Virus record (IMG/VR): IMGVR_UViG_3300020185_000013
Span: 1-64,000 of that record
Source of the DNA: a virus
Strand: one strand, 5' to 3'
Length of the DNA stretch: 64,000 nt
Of this stretch, positions 39,342 to 51,300 are shown in pieces. Each line of letters opens with the position of its first letter. The first letter of the stretch is position 1. The translations under genes were made by a program, and so were the position numbers. The notes under the pieces were generated by a model. It was not told the DNA's origin and did no database searches. It saw only the letters and a list, made by a program, of their open reading frames with translations.

Positions 39342-42070
39342 TGTTTGATAACTTAAAGATATTTAAAGGAACTGATCATGTTCTAGATACAACAGTAGAC
39401 CAGAATGGTGTACTGAAAACTTCTGTGTATCTTGATGAGGTTTCTACTGGACTATATGAGTCGGCAACATTATTCTTTTTAGAAGATGTTGAATATAATA
39501 GTGTTCGCTATTTAAATAGACCACTATCAGACACTCAAACTGCAGGTGAATTTGTATTCAAATGGAAAAATGATTCTTATTCCTCAGATGATCTGATAAT
39601 GTATACTGCAAAGGTTGAAAATGGGTTGACCAAAATTAACGTTGAAACTAATCAGCAAATTTCAATCCTTGATAATTCAACTGTTACCAGTACAATCAAT
39701 GGAGTAAAGCAGGTTTCAAGCGTAAATAATGAGGCGGTACAAGTTAACGTTGCTCTTAATTCTGAAGATGAAGGAAGACACGAGAACACCCTTCTAGTGT
39801 ATTATAACGATGGAGCAACAAGTACACACATTGCGAGTATCTTTTTCTACGGTGAGGTTGTAGGTGAAGATGAGAGGTTAAGAGTCCTATTACAAAACTT
39901 AGGAGCCAGTCTAGATGAAGGTGACTTTATCTTATTTAAGGAGCATGATATTACTGAAATGGCTCCTGACTATATTTTATTAAACCAAAAAAGAAGAGAG
40001 CTCTTATTAGAATTAGCAAACATAAAACCATTTATTGGAACTTACAAAGCTATTCTAAATGCAATTGATTTCTTTGGTTATAATAATTTGACCCTAAAAG
40101 AGTATTGGTTAAACATTAATACTGGAAGTAGTTCATTTGGTAAACTACACGCAATTCCAGTAACAGGTTCAAGTCAATATGGAGATGCGGTTAGAAAAAA
40201 GATTAGTGTTGAGGTTCCTTCAAGCAACCTAAAGAAAACCAGTAGGTTTAGTTTGGTATACCGTTTAAATGTTGTCAATGGAGAATATGATGAATGGGAT
40301 TACCCAAAGGTTGAAGAAGTTTTTGAGTTTACGCCAGAAGAGGTACTAATTAAGTTATATGGTCTAAAGTCAAAGTTACAGAGAGAATACCTTCCATTAA
40401 ATGCTAAAATTATTGATATTGTTGCTGAAGGTGATTACTTTACACAAAAGAACCTAAACATTTGGAATAACCAAAATGCAATTGCCTTCTTTACTGAAGG
40501 ACATGACATTGATTTTGAGCTATTCCCAACACAACGAAAACTATTTATTGAGGACGTATCACTAGTCTTAAAGAAAGTGTACGATCCAAATAATATTACA
40601 AGTGGAGATTACCAAAAGTATCATGATTTATTAGCAACTGATTTTAGTGAGTATGGAAACTTAACTAACGATCAACTTGCTGATTTAAGAGAGGCAATTG
40701 AGCTATTCTATGCTGGCTATTATAATGATGAGTTAGAAACATTCAATGAGGATATTGAAATTGGATGTCCAGTAATTCTTGACGGTGAAACAACATTTAC
40801 TCAAAGCTGGGAAGAGGCTCAATTTACATGGCAAGATGCAATCGATCCACAAGTTACTTGGAATAACTGGTGGAAGCGTTGGGTATATGAAGTTGAATGG
40901 ATTATTACTGGTCCAAAAGGACTAAGATATGAATTTAAAGGAGACATTGATAACTATTTAAGGTTCCCTGTTTTCTTACCATATGAAGGGTCATATAATG
41001 TTGAAATGAGAACATTTGACCTATTTGGTCACAGATCATATGATGTTAAATATGGTTTAATCGAAGTTGGTTTAAAAGAGGTTGAGTTCTATGGATTCTA
41101 TAAAACTCTTAGAAAAAATACTTGGAATGACAGAGAATCGGTTTCTTGGAAAGAAGTTGGTGGATATTGGGATCTTCCAGTACATAATCCAAACAAGATT
41201 GAAGAATCAAATACAAGTTGGTACTTAGCACTTGACCGAAATAATTATGTTCACGATCCAATCGAAGGACAGAGCGATGATTTTACGACAGTTTCAAGAT
41301 ACGTTGATATTTTCTCAGAGACTGGTTATTCTGAAACTACAGGTCCTTACTACTGGAATAGCGCTAATTATACTTGGAACAATACATCTGATTTATGGTG
41401 GGATGCAACTAGAATCGGATCAGATTTAGCAGCTTCATTTAAAATAGAACCAGTATTTACAGGAAACCCAGTAATTTCGATCGATCATAAAGATCCGATA
41501 ACTGGTCAAATTATATCAGATTCATATCAAATAACTTCTGCAAACCCAGGAGCTAATACTAATATAGCGGATTGGCAAACAGTTGTTGATGAATTAAATA
41601 CATCGACTAATCCAATTATTAGTAAATTTATCTACAATTTAGTCGGTAAAGACAATGATGGTGATGGAGTAGTCGACGTAGTTGCATTTATTCTTGCAGT
41701 TGGTAAAGAAACTAATAAGTACCACGACTTTGAAAGTGTATCGATGTTAGGCGGAACTATTAGTGGAGAGGTACATCAAGTAACCTATAATCCTAACTAC
41801 GATGAAATTGATATCTTTAGTGACTGGAGAATGGTAAATAAATCAACACATATTACATTCTCTCCGGATTATTCAAAGATGCCAGGAATGAAATTGAAAA
41901 AATGGACGATTACCAATAATACATACCCTGATAATAGTGATATATATTATGGTGATATAGTGTTAACATATCTCTTTAGGAATCCAGGAAACTATACAAT
42001 CTCACTAGAGGTTGAAGATACTAATGGAAATGTTAACTCAACACATAGAAACATATTAACAGTAAAATAA
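39341..42070 (+). CDS. Large baseplate protein, gp7-like or tail protein I-like
   Basis: The 909-residue protein has an N-terminal beta part, then ELANIKPFIGTYKAILNAID, which resembles tail protein I/wedge segments. The C-terminus has repeated Trp-rich beta modules (WEEAQFTWQDAIDPQVTWNN), and the last domain is PKD-like (YLFRNPGNYTISLEVEDTNG). By order it replaces T4 gp7. The Ig/PKD-type additions may contact cell surface sugars. Confidence 0.68.
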   Translation: MFDNLKIFKGTDHVLDTTVDQNGVLKTSVYLDEVSTGLYESATLFFLEDVEYNSVRYLNRPLSDTQTAGEFVFKWKNDSYSSDDLIMYTAKVENGLTKINVETNQQISILDNSTVTSTINGVKQVSSVNNEAVQVNVALNSEDEGRHENTLLVYYNDGATSTHIASIFFYGEVVGEDERLRVLLQNLGASLDEGDFILFKEHDITEMAPDYILLNQKRRELLLELANIKPFIGTYKAILNAIDFFGYNNLTLKEYWLNINTGSSSFGKLHAIPVTGSSQYGDAVRKKISVEVPSSNLKKTSRFSLVYRLNVVNGEYDEWDYPKVEEVFEFTPEEVLIKLYGLKSKLQREYLPLNAKIIDIVAEGDYFTQKNLNIWNNQNAIAFFTEGHDIDFELFPTQRKLFIEDVSLVLKKVYDPNNITSGDYQKYHDLLATDFSEYGNLTNDQLADLREAIELFYAGYYNDELETFNEDIEIGCPVILDGETTFTQSWEEAQFTWQDAIDPQVTWNNWWKRWVYEVEWIITGPKGLRYEFKGDIDNYLRFPVFLPYEGSYNVEMRTFDLFGHRSYDVKYGLIEVGLKEVEFYGFYKTLRKNTWNDRESVSWKEVGGYWDLPVHNPNKIEESNTSWYLALDRNNYVHDPIEGQSDDFTTVSRYVDIFSETGYSETTGPYYWNSANYTWNNTSDLWWDATRIGSDLAASFKIEPVFTGNPVISIDHKDPITGQIISDSYQITSANPGANTNIADWQTVVDELNTSTNPIISKFIYNLVGKDNDGDGVVDVVAFILAVGKETNKYHDFESVSMLGGTISGEVHQVTYNPNYDEIDIFSDWRMVNKSTHITFSPDYSKMPGMKLKKWTITNNTYPDNSDIYYGDIVLTYLFRNPGNYTISLEVEDTNGNVNSTHRNILTVK

Positions 42071-42079
42071 AAACAAAAG

Positions 42080-42670
42080 ATGGCAAACATTACAGAAATT
42101 CTAGGGACTGATTCTCTTTCTTCATCAAGACTGACGATCAACTCAAACTTTACTGCCCTGAATGACGAAATCGCAGACATCACTTCATTAGTAGATCCAG
42201 TAACTTCAACAATTACTGGAATTGATAGTGTTTCTGCGGAATCAATTAACTTATCGTATCTACAAGGAGGTTCTTCGCTTCCTATCCTTTCGATCGATTC
42301 GACTGGTGCAGTATTTAGCGTTGCAACCGATTTTGCGGAAGACGTTGATGTACAAAAGAAACTTCAAAAATCTGGTGTAGTTGGTGCTGGTGGTTCTGGA
42401 AACGGAAGTACTTCAGCTGCTCCAACTTCAATTGATGCTTCTACATATTTTAGTGGAGTTGCATTAACTCTACCTGTAGGCTCAGAAGGTCAAGAAGTAA
42501 CAATTATCAGTACAGCTGGTTCAGCAATCACAGTTACAGCAGGTACTGGAGTATCTCTTGGTGCTACTTCAATCTCACTTGATGGTCTAAATTCATCAGT
42601 TACCGTAAGATTCTTTAGTAGCAACAATACTTGGTACGTTATTGGTTCACACGCAGCAACAATCGCATAA
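42080..42670 (+). CDS. Small fibre-like virion protein
   Basis: One hundred and ninety-six residues. The N-terminus (ITEILGTDSLSSSRLTINSN) resembles that of the fibre at 55224 (IREILYPNDTDTIRWEKVNY), a probable virion-docking module. A Gly/Ser/Ala-rich linker and a beta-rich C-terminal head follow. Probably a short trimeric fibre. Confidence 0.68.
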   Translation: MANITEILGTDSLSSSRLTINSNFTALNDEIADITSLVDPVTSTITGIDSVSAESINLSYLQGGSSLPILSIDSTGAVFSVATDFAEDVDVQKKLQKSGVVGAGGSGNGSTSAAPTSIDASTYFSGVALTLPVGSEGQEVTIISTAGSAITVTAGTGVSLGATSISLDGLNSSVTVRFFSSNNTWYVIGSHAATIA

Positions 42671-42689
42671 ATTAAAAAGATAAAAGTAA

Positions 42690-44633
42690 ATGGCAACTCC
42701 ATTAGTTAGAATACCACAGGTTCAAGGAGGTACTATGTATGCTTTTGCTTCAGCGGCAAGAGATATCACACGTGCTTTCAACAACGCCGATATTAAATTT
42801 GAATTCAGTAGATATGCACTATTGGATCTGCCTGATTTTACGACCCCTGTCAATAATTCCAACACAATTGATTATACTCAATTGAAAGATTCTGCAGGTC
42901 AAGCATACTCACCTTCTCAAAATGGAGCTGGAGTAGACTTTGCAAAAACTTTCCAAAATTACGTTCTAAACGCAGAAGAGTTAATCCTACAGGACGATGA
43001 TTTTGACCCAATAATCTTTAGAACAGACGCAGAAAAACTATTCTTTAAATGGTTATCTACTACTAATTCGATTAGATTTAAAACGGCAGATTCAACTGAA
43101 AGTAATAGTGGTAATTATACTGAGCAGCCTAATTCTTCACAAGCAGGAACAGTATATGATCGAGTTGTTAAATATTTAGGTACAATTGACGCGGAAAACG
43201 ATATTGCATACAAAGGTAATGCGTATCATGAGGTTTATATTAATGTTCCTTCTTCAGCAGGTACTACACCAACTGTATTATTTGAGCCATCGAACTATAA
43301 TACTACGGCTAATAGATTATATGCTGGATCTTGGATTGAAGGTAGAGACGGACAAACACATCCGGACCCAAATCTAGATTTAGAACCAATTGTTGACGAA
43401 TACGATCAAGCAACTGGAGCCTATTACGACATTAATACTAACGGGACTAATAGTGTTGGTATTGATTGGAATGAGCAATCTTACTACGGAGTTACTAATG
43501 ATTCTGAAGTAAAAAACCTAAACGATTACGCAAAGAAGGGTACAGATTTTAGATTTAATGCAGTCCTAGTATACTATGACATGTATAGCGCTTCTGTTCC
43601 TTCAAATAGATCAACTAACCTATATGGTATTCTTATTCTAGATGATGTTAAGAGTACTGGAGGTTCAGGCTACAAGATTAATGAACAAATTAAGTATAAG
43701 CCAAACGAGGTTACTGGTTTAAATGGTAATGCTTTCTCATTAAAATTAAACTTGAAGTTTAATACTTCTCTTGATAATGTTGGCGTTGAGACTAATATCA
43801 ACGACTTTACAACATTCTCAATGGATCTATTTATGGATACGACGACACTGCTAGAGAATGCAGCTGAAATCTTAATCCAAGCAAATAATAGATATGGTGG
43901 AATTACTAATCGTCTTGATGAACTAGAAAGATTAGTACTTGCAAGCGAAACATCAGAAGATATAGAGGCAAGATTAACCAGTTTAGAAACAGACTTCCAG
44001 AACACCTCAGTTCAATTACAGGATGCTGATTCTCTGTTGAAGTTAATCACAAAAGCACATGATAAACTTAACTCCCTGATTGACGGAACAATTCCAGTTG
44101 CATTACAATATAACACTGATGTTCTATTTGATGGAGCAGGTACTCAAGTTGATAAATCAGTTGAGAATAAGATTAAAGTAAACAACGTAACTAAGGGCTA
44201 TGAAAACCTAAATCTATTTACATGGGATTTAGCGTCTGAACAGGTTGGAACTTCAATTACATCTGCTAATCCATTCGATATTCAAGTCGGAGGTAGTGGA
44301 CTAAGCCAATATGGAATTTGGTGTAAACTTAAGCAGTTCACTAATAGAATTAGCTTTATCGATAAATTCCTTACCGGTACTGCGAATGATGATTTGAATA
44401 TATACATAGACGACACAACAACGTCTTGGAAAGAAGGACAAATTGTAAAGATCACGTTTGAAACTATCAATATGGATGGTAACAATATTAAGATCTACAC
44501 ACATGCTAGAGATGGTTTCAGCCAATTAATCGCTGATATTGCTCCAGCAAGTCTAATTACCAATAAACCATACATCGAGGTAATTTGTATCAACCCAGCA
44601 ACTTATCAATTTGAAGTAGACATTTTAAGATAA
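42690..44633 (+). CDS. Virion structural protein, probable baseplate wedge
   Basis: Six hundred and forty-seven residues, mostly beta, with a central coiled coil (ITNRLDELERLV ... EARLTSLETDFQ). The position between the fibre-like gene and the 1212-residue protein suggests a wedge or fibre-socket role (T4 gp8 or gp10 position). No clear motif. Confidence 0.66.
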   Translation: MATPLVRIPQVQGGTMYAFASAARDITRAFNNADIKFEFSRYALLDLPDFTTPVNNSNTIDYTQLKDSAGQAYSPSQNGAGVDFAKTFQNYVLNAEELILQDDDFDPIIFRTDAEKLFFKWLSTTNSIRFKTADSTESNSGNYTEQPNSSQAGTVYDRVVKYLGTIDAENDIAYKGNAYHEVYINVPSSAGTTPTVLFEPSNYNTTANRLYAGSWIEGRDGQTHPDPNLDLEPIVDEYDQATGAYYDINTNGTNSVGIDWNEQSYYGVTNDSEVKNLNDYAKKGTDFRFNAVLVYYDMYSASVPSNRSTNLYGILILDDVKSTGGSGYKINEQIKYKPNEVTGLNGNAFSLKLNLKFNTSLDNVGVETNINDFTTFSMDLFMDTTTLLENAAEILIQANNRYGGITNRLDELERLVLASETSEDIEARLTSLETDFQNTSVQLQDADSLLKLITKAHDKLNSLIDGTIPVALQYNTDVLFDGAGTQVDKSVENKIKVNNVTKGYENLNLFTWDLASEQVGTSITSANPFDIQVGGSGLSQYGIWCKLKQFTNRISFIDKFLTGTANDDLNIYIDDTTTSWKEGQIVKITFETINMDGNNIKIYTHARDGFSQLIADIAPASLITNKPYIEVICINPATYQFEVDILR

Positions 44634-44634
44634 T

Positions 44635-47600
44635 ATGAACACAAACAACTCAATATCATCAGTTATCAAGCAATTGCTTGAAATTAACGTAAATTCTCTT
44701 AAGACATTTGAGAGAATAAATGAGGCGGTTACAACGGATAAGCAAACTGTGCCGCTTGAGTTGCTTACCGAAGACGGAACAACTAAAACAGTTTATGTTC
44801 CTGCTTTTGGTTATATGAGAAGAGAACTCGAAAGATTAGATGCTAATATTAGATCTCTTACTGACCTTACCGATGGTACTTCAAAATTAAAATTAGCTGA
44901 CGGAACATATCAAAGAATTTATACTGGTACTCTTAAAAGTCCAGCAAATGATATTACTGCATTAAACAGACCAACTAAGTTTGAAACAAAGCAGAACTAT
45001 TTCTTTGAAGATTTCCTAACACCACTATTAACAGTAAACTTTGATGTTACTAATCAAATTCAATCTGATACTGAAAGAGTATTAGTGAAGAGACTGATTA
45101 TTGATACATCTTTTGATTTTGCTGCTGAATACTTTAACACTGAATTAAGAGGTAAAGATGGATTAGCATATGATACTGTAATTGCAGATCTTGCAGCTAA
45201 TAACATTCCATTCTATGATGATGAGGAGGTAAGAGACCTTCCATATAAAAGCACACAATATTACGGTACGTTTGATGTAACTTCAATTGATAACGTACAA
45301 AGAACAGTTCTAGTAAATGGTACTTCAACTACACAAAATATTAAACTATATACTCTAGATCAGTTAAACTATACTGATAGCGAAAAAGGTTTTTCTAACA
45401 CAGAAACTTTAAGAGCTGGAGATGAGTTAATGATTAATAGTGGTAAAAGAAGTACTAAATATAGAGTAAAAAATATCGATACTTCTACCAGACAAGTTGA
45501 ATTAGAACTTGTACAAGGTTATGAAGCTATCAAGATTGGAGCAGATCAACTTAGAATTTATAAGGCAAGTGAGATTGGAACTAGCGTTGAAATTAACGTT
45601 GGATTCGATGAGAGTATTGCTGTCTTTGTAAAGGCTATCGATCCTGATTCAAATATACTTGCAGAAAACTGGTCACCTGGTGCTGCAATCTATTCAAATG
45701 ATTTAACAATCACTTTAGAAAACGGAACAGTTCAATCACTTGGAGATTACTACAAAGAAGAGGTTGCTGACTTTGGTCAATTTATCAAAGCACTAAAAGA
45801 AGATGCAATTCCACCAGCAACTCTTGGTAAAACTCCAGATTCTCCTAATCTAGAACCAGGAAACTTTACCGTTATTCAAATTAATAAGCACTTAACGGAT
45901 AACAATGCAGCAAATAAGATTAAGAAACTTACTGCTGATAAGATTAATACCGAAGAGAAACTTAAGCAACTTGACGATACAATTGCTAAAAAGACTGCAT
46001 CTATATCTATAAATAAGTATGCATCAGCAATTGCAAGGGATCGCGATATAAACGAATTAGCATCTCTGATTAACGAGAGAGATTCAACAACTAAACTCTA
46101 TAGTTCATTAGTAAATGAAATCAATGCAATTTCTAGTGGAACTGGAGTTGCTAATATTGAACCTAAGTTTAGAGTAAGAGGATTCTGGACTATTCCAGAT
46201 GCTAAAATTGTAGCTGAAACTATTCCACAACAAGTTGTTCAATTCATCGTTCAATACAGATATGTTTCAACCAGTGGTAAGACTTCAGAAATTGCACAAA
46301 TTCCAGTAAATGAAAATGGAACGCAAAAGACTGGAGTATTCTCAAACTGGAATGAAGTTAAAACTGGTGTTCGTCAAAGATTAAAAGATGAAACTACTGG
46401 TAAATTCTACTGGGCAGATACTGCAATTGAAGATGGACAAGAGGTTAACTTTAACCAGTTAGATATTCCAATTCAAAAAGGAGAGGTTGTTGAAGTTAGA
46501 ATCAAATCAATTTCTGAAGCAGGTTATCCAGCAAATCCAGTAATGAGTGATTGGAGCGAAACTGTTAGAATTGAATTTCCAGAAGGACAGCTCGATACTG
46601 TTAACATTTCAACATTGGTTGAGAAGAATCAAACTGAATCTGCAATCGTTAGAATTAATGACCAACTAACTTCAAAAGGAGTTTATCGTCATATCAATGA
46701 TGCGTTTACAGCGAATGAAAAGTATTTTGCACATAATTCTACAACAATTGCTTCTGGTTTCCTTTCACCTGAACAAACTCCAATTTCATTATTTGATAAG
46801 TTAACTGAGCTTGAAAATGAAATCACAGCTCTACAAGAAACTATTTCAGGAATTAAAGGAGAACTTACTGTTAAGCTGGTAACTGAAGAGGGTACAGTAA
46901 TTAATATTAATAAGAATACTAACAATAAAGTATTTGCTGGATATTACACTGATGAAGTTGCAGATCTTAACGTTAAGAAAGGACATATTGTTACAAAAAC
47001 ATTTAAACTTCTTCTTGAAAATACAAATGCTACTCAACTTGAATTAATTGCTAGAATTATTGGAGACCGTGGTCTTCCAACCTATAGATCTTCAGCAGCT
47101 ACTTCAAATGCAGTAACTTATGAATTTGGTATTGACCCAGATTCAGGTAGCGGAATTCCAGAAAAAGTAATTAACGATACTTTCTATACTACTGAAGGTA
47201 AATATGACGTTGTACCAGTTCAATATCAAAACGTAAGTGGCGATGATTTATTAGAGACCTTTGGTACAAACCCAGTTGAGTACAATCAATTAGCACCATA
47301 TCAATCATCTCAAAGAAGAGGTCAATTTATCTACTCTAGATTTATGGACATTTCTGCTGAAAATGGACTATACTTTGATACTCCTGCAGTATCTCCTGCA
47401 ACATCAACACTTGCAGATTACGAATACTTAATGTCATACGACCCAACTACACTACCTGCAATTTCAACTGCAGGATCTGATTTTATTTGGAATGGTACAT
47501 TTGGAACTTATGACCAGGCTAACGATGAATATGACGTTTCTGGAGCATTTGGTACATCAACTCCAAATGTTACAAACCTTAATACAATTACTTCAAGTGG

Positions 47601-48273
47601 ATATGATGGCGGAATTTATCTGCATAAAAACCACCCAGATCTAGAAAATATTTATGCTTCATATCAAGCAAGTGCTGCGGTAAGTACTGCAATGACTGCT
47701 GGAGAGGTTGAATTAATACTTGAAAATCAAATTAAATCTGGAGTAATTGGTACGATGGCAGTACCTGCAACTTTCCAAGCTGAAGATGCTAACGGTAAAA
47801 AGCAACTTGGATATAAGCATACTCATGGTCTAATTGGTTTAATTAATGGAACATCATATGATCGTACTCTTAAAATGTCGTTTGATGTGAATGACCAATA
47901 TCTATTAGGCGGTAAATCATGTGGTTCTTACCTATTCATTTCGCCAATTAATTCTGAGTCATTACTTGTTGATGGTGATAATAAATTTGGTCGCAAATAT
48001 GTTACAACTGGAGAAAGTAACGCTGTTTCAATCGATGTTGTATATCAATATAGAATGACTGATTATGCAGGTAACGATCCAGCTACTGATCTTGGTAGAA
48101 TTGGTGGTATTATGAGCACTAATCTTTCAAACTTAACTTACGCTAAGAGAATCGGTATCGACGTATTTGACGCCGATGGAGAACAATTCTCATTCGATGT
48201 TGAAGTATTTGCGAAGTATAAGCCAAGTGGTACTAATAAGAACTCGATCAAAGCAGCTCAGCTATCGATTTAA
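44635..48273 (+). CDS. Large virion protein with fibronectin-like domain
   Basis: The 1212-residue protein has a helical N-terminal section, a long coiled coil near residue 430-500 (KKLTADKINTEEKLKQLDDT), then a fibronectin III-like module (FIVQYRYVSTSGKTSEI ... EVVEVRIKSISEAGYP). Beta-rich repeats make up the C-terminus. Residues 21-32 (SLKTFERINEAV) resemble the packaged-protein leader but are internal. Probably part of the peripheral baseplate or a side fibre. Confidence 0.66.
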   Translation: MNTNNSISSVIKQLLEINVNSLKTFERINEAVTTDKQTVPLELLTEDGTTKTVYVPAFGYMRRELERLDANIRSLTDLTDGTSKLKLADGTYQRIYTGTLKSPANDITALNRPTKFETKQNYFFEDFLTPLLTVNFDVTNQIQSDTERVLVKRLIIDTSFDFAAEYFNTELRGKDGLAYDTVIADLAANNIPFYDDEEVRDLPYKSTQYYGTFDVTSIDNVQRTVLVNGTSTTQNIKLYTLDQLNYTDSEKGFSNTETLRAGDELMINSGKRSTKYRVKNIDTSTRQVELELVQGYEAIKIGADQLRIYKASEIGTSVEINVGFDESIAVFVKAIDPDSNILAENWSPGAAIYSNDLTITLENGTVQSLGDYYKEEVADFGQFIKALKEDAIPPATLGKTPDSPNLEPGNFTVIQINKHLTDNNAANKIKKLTADKINTEEKLKQLDDTIAKKTASISINKYASAIARDRDINELASLINERDSTTKLYSSLVNEINAISSGTGVANIEPKFRVRGFWTIPDAKIVAETIPQQVVQFIVQYRYVSTSGKTSEIAQIPVNENGTQKTGVFSNWNEVKTGVRQRLKDETTGKFYWADTAIEDGQEVNFNQLDIPIQKGEVVEVRIKSISEAGYPANPVMSDWSETVRIEFPEGQLDTVNISTLVEKNQTESAIVRINDQLTSKGVYRHINDAFTANEKYFAHNSTTIASGFLSPEQTPISLFDKLTELENEITALQETISGIKGELTVKLVTEEGTVININKNTNNKVFAGYYTDEVADLNVKKGHIVTKTFKLLLENTNATQLELIARIIGDRGLPTYRSSAATSNAVTYEFGIDPDSGSGIPEKVINDTFYTTEGKYDVVPVQYQNVSGDDLLETFGTNPVEYNQLAPYQSSQRRGQFIYSRFMDISAENGLYFDTPAVSPATSTLADYEYLMSYDPTTLPAISTAGSDFIWNGTFGTYDQANDEYDVSGAFGTSTPNVTNLNTITSSGYDGGIYLHKNHPDLENIYASYQASAAVSTAMTAGEVELILENQIKSGVIGTMAVPATFQAEDANGKKQLGYKHTHGLIGLINGTSYDRTLKMSFDVNDQYLLGGKSCGSYLFISPINSESLLVDGDNKFGRKYVTTGESNAVSIDVVYQYRMTDYAGNDPATDLGRIGGIMSTNLSNLTYAKRIGIDVFDADGEQFSFDVEVFAKYKPSGTNKNSIKAAQLSI

Positions 48274-48287
48274 TGTCAGCTAAAGTT

Positions 48288-48297
48288 GATATATAGA
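48288..48297 (+). promoter_or_regulatory. Late-type GATATATA promoter motif
   Basis: GATATATAGA 34 bp before the ATG of the 2296-residue gene. Confidence 0.58.
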
Positions 48298-48331
48298 GTA
48301 TAAGATTATCTCTATAAAAAGACTAGATTGA

Positions 48332-51300
48332 ATGGCATTCAGTACAAGAATATATTTTAAAGATATATTGAGTGATCCGAGCCTATTATGCTCAGGCCCT
48401 CATGACACCCCGGTTAACCTACAATCAGATGGTTCTGGTAAATTCATTGTGTTCTATAATGAACAGAATGCTTTATTAGTTGGACTAAATGATAGTGCAA
48501 GTATAATTGATTTAGGTCTTAATAACATTGAGATTTATCGCACTCAAATTCTTGCGGATCAAAATGATCCTACTGGATATGCTGAAGCAGGGTACTATGC
48601 TTCTACTGAATTTGATGGAACAAATACTGTAAGTACTACAGTTTATCCATATAATAATGGATCTTGGGGTCAACCCACATTATGTCAAGCATCTTCAGGA
48701 ACTTCAGGAACTAGTGGAACTTCAGGAACTAGCGGAACTTCGGGAACTAGCGGAACTTCGGGAACTAGTTCAAACGTTAAATCATTTCAGATTTACTACA
48801 CATCATCGACCGGATCAAATGGAGATTATTGTCAAGGTACTAGTATTAAAAATCTTTATTATGATGGTGCTTCAACTTTTAGTACAATTGAGCAAATTAT
48901 ATACGCTCACGTTACTGGAGCTATTACTTTAAAGATTTATACAGGCCCTGGGAATCCACCAAGTGCTTCACAAATAACTGATTTAAATGATATTAATCAG
49001 ACAGGTCCACTAGCTATTCTGGACCTTACACCTGGTGAATATGGAGACGTTATTGATTATTTCTATATTAATATAGATGGAACACAAAATGGTTGGCAGC
49101 ATGGTTCTGGTGCAAACATAGATTATACAAGTACTATACTAGTTCCAACTTCTGACCCTGGATCTACAAAACAAAGCGCTTTAGCGGCAGGTTGGATTCC
49201 ATTCTATTGTCCAAATTCTGGAGCTAGTTCAATTATACTGAATTATGGATCAGATTCAACGGCATTCTGTGGAACTCCAACTAATTCAACTTATTACTAT
49301 TACACTGGACCTGGAGGTCCAACGTATAACACAGTCGATGATTTAGTATCGAACGGTATTAGAATATGGAATAATGCAAATTCAGCAGTAAGTGGATTAG
49401 ATCCTAACTATACGACTGATTTAGCAGCTACTGGTGTATATTCACACTTAAGTAGTTATGGATATGGGTTTGATAATAATACTGGAACTTGGTTCCAATC
49501 AAAGATAACATGTGCGCTAGTTGGAGACCCAGAACCAAGGGCAATTGATATTACAGTTGCACAATGTACTGAATATGGAGAATTTGTAGGATTCTGTCAT
49601 TATCCAAAGTCTATAGTTCAAGTCTTTTATATGTCAACAGTTGACTTAACGCTTCTTGAAATCGTTCAGTCAAACATTTACCTATATACTTCAGCGGATG
49701 CGGCTGAAAATACAGATTATAATGAGTTAATAAGCTATCAAGCATTTGGAGATGCTCAAAATAGTATTCCATCTACCCAATACTTTATTTGGACAGGATC
49801 TTTTTATTTAGGTAAGAATCCAACTAATGGTACTGAGAGAAGTGACGATCCAACCGCTAATATTACTCAAGGACATCAATGTCAAACAGTTTCAAGAACT
49901 ACACCATTTAGTACAGAAGTTCTAAACACTGGAGGGTATAAAAAGTTCTATGCATTCTATCAATGTGGAAGTGCAACAATTGGACAAAGTGCAAATTCTT
50001 TCCCGGTTTATGTTATTGATGCAGACGTAACTTTAAATGAAGAGAATTATATTACTGATTTTGTTGGTTTCTTAAATCAAAATAATAAAAAGACTTTTGC
50101 AGTTAATAGTTGTAAATGTGTTGAGTATATTCATACAATTTATGCTAATACTGAAAATGAGGCAAAAGTACTTCTAGAAAATTATTATGACAGAGTAGTT
50201 TCTGAGGATCCTGCAAATCTTGGTATATTTAGTGAAAGCGAAGTGTTAGTATATGACGATTGTACTGATTGTTCATCGAATACTGACCCTTTATCTTATA
50301 AATTTCCTTTTGTTGAAGAGGCTGTTCCACCAACACCTGGACCAAACTTAGATACTGAGAAAAACTATCAACTTGATAATGTTTCAAAACCATTACTTAG
50401 AACTAATCCAAAACTTAGCACAAATGTTAAGATGGTGGTTGATTCAGAGGGTAGAATATACTTAGATTCGATTAATGCAAATCAAGGCTTATCGAATACT
50501 AGCTACAAAAAGTACGAGTTAAGTTCTGATTCTAGATATGCATATGACCTATCAAGATACTATAACGAAAACAATACACCTTTAGATTCTGCGTTTGATA
50601 CGAAAAGAGATTACTCTGATTTTTCAGTGCTTGATGACTATTCAAAACAGTTCGAGGAAGATTATCAATACGGTACTAAGCTGAACGCTTCTAAGCTATA
50701 CTCAGAAGACTTTAGGATGATGGCGCCAATTTGGTTGGATGTTAATATGCCTAAAAAGTTCGTGATCTACAGGGTTGAGGATCCAACACCAGAATTTGAC
50801 TATACTGAGGGTGCTACTGATAAGCTAACTAGAGTTACTAGAATGATTAGAAATTCTAGAATAGTTAAAGTGTTTGATTTAAGTAGTAGCTCTTCGATTG
50901 GTAAATACTTAAGAAATCACGTTCAAGATGAATTCTTCCCAGACTCTCCGCTTACGGTTACAATGGAGAAAAATCAAAAATCAAATTTCAATGGAATTGA
51001 TTTGGTTAAGGGTGGATTCGTTGAGAAAGGCGAATATATTTATGATGATTTTGTCAAGCAAGACACTACCTTAATAGATGCAAACAATTTTATAACTGAT
51101 GGTTTTAGAAGAAATAAAGTTGCATGTGCTAATCTAATTAATTTAGAGTTCATGTTTAATGACACAACCGCAACTGACTATTCAGTTAACAGATATTTTG
51201 GTTTATATGTTGACGACTTAGATTCAGGTATTGGTGAAATATCGAACATTAAAAATGGTCTGGTTAGATTTAAGAATATTGAATCATATTTACAAGGTAA

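Noticed and set aside
48694-48770. Short repeats that could suggest a CRISPR array
   Set aside because: They are 9-bp units without spacers, in frame within a protein linker.
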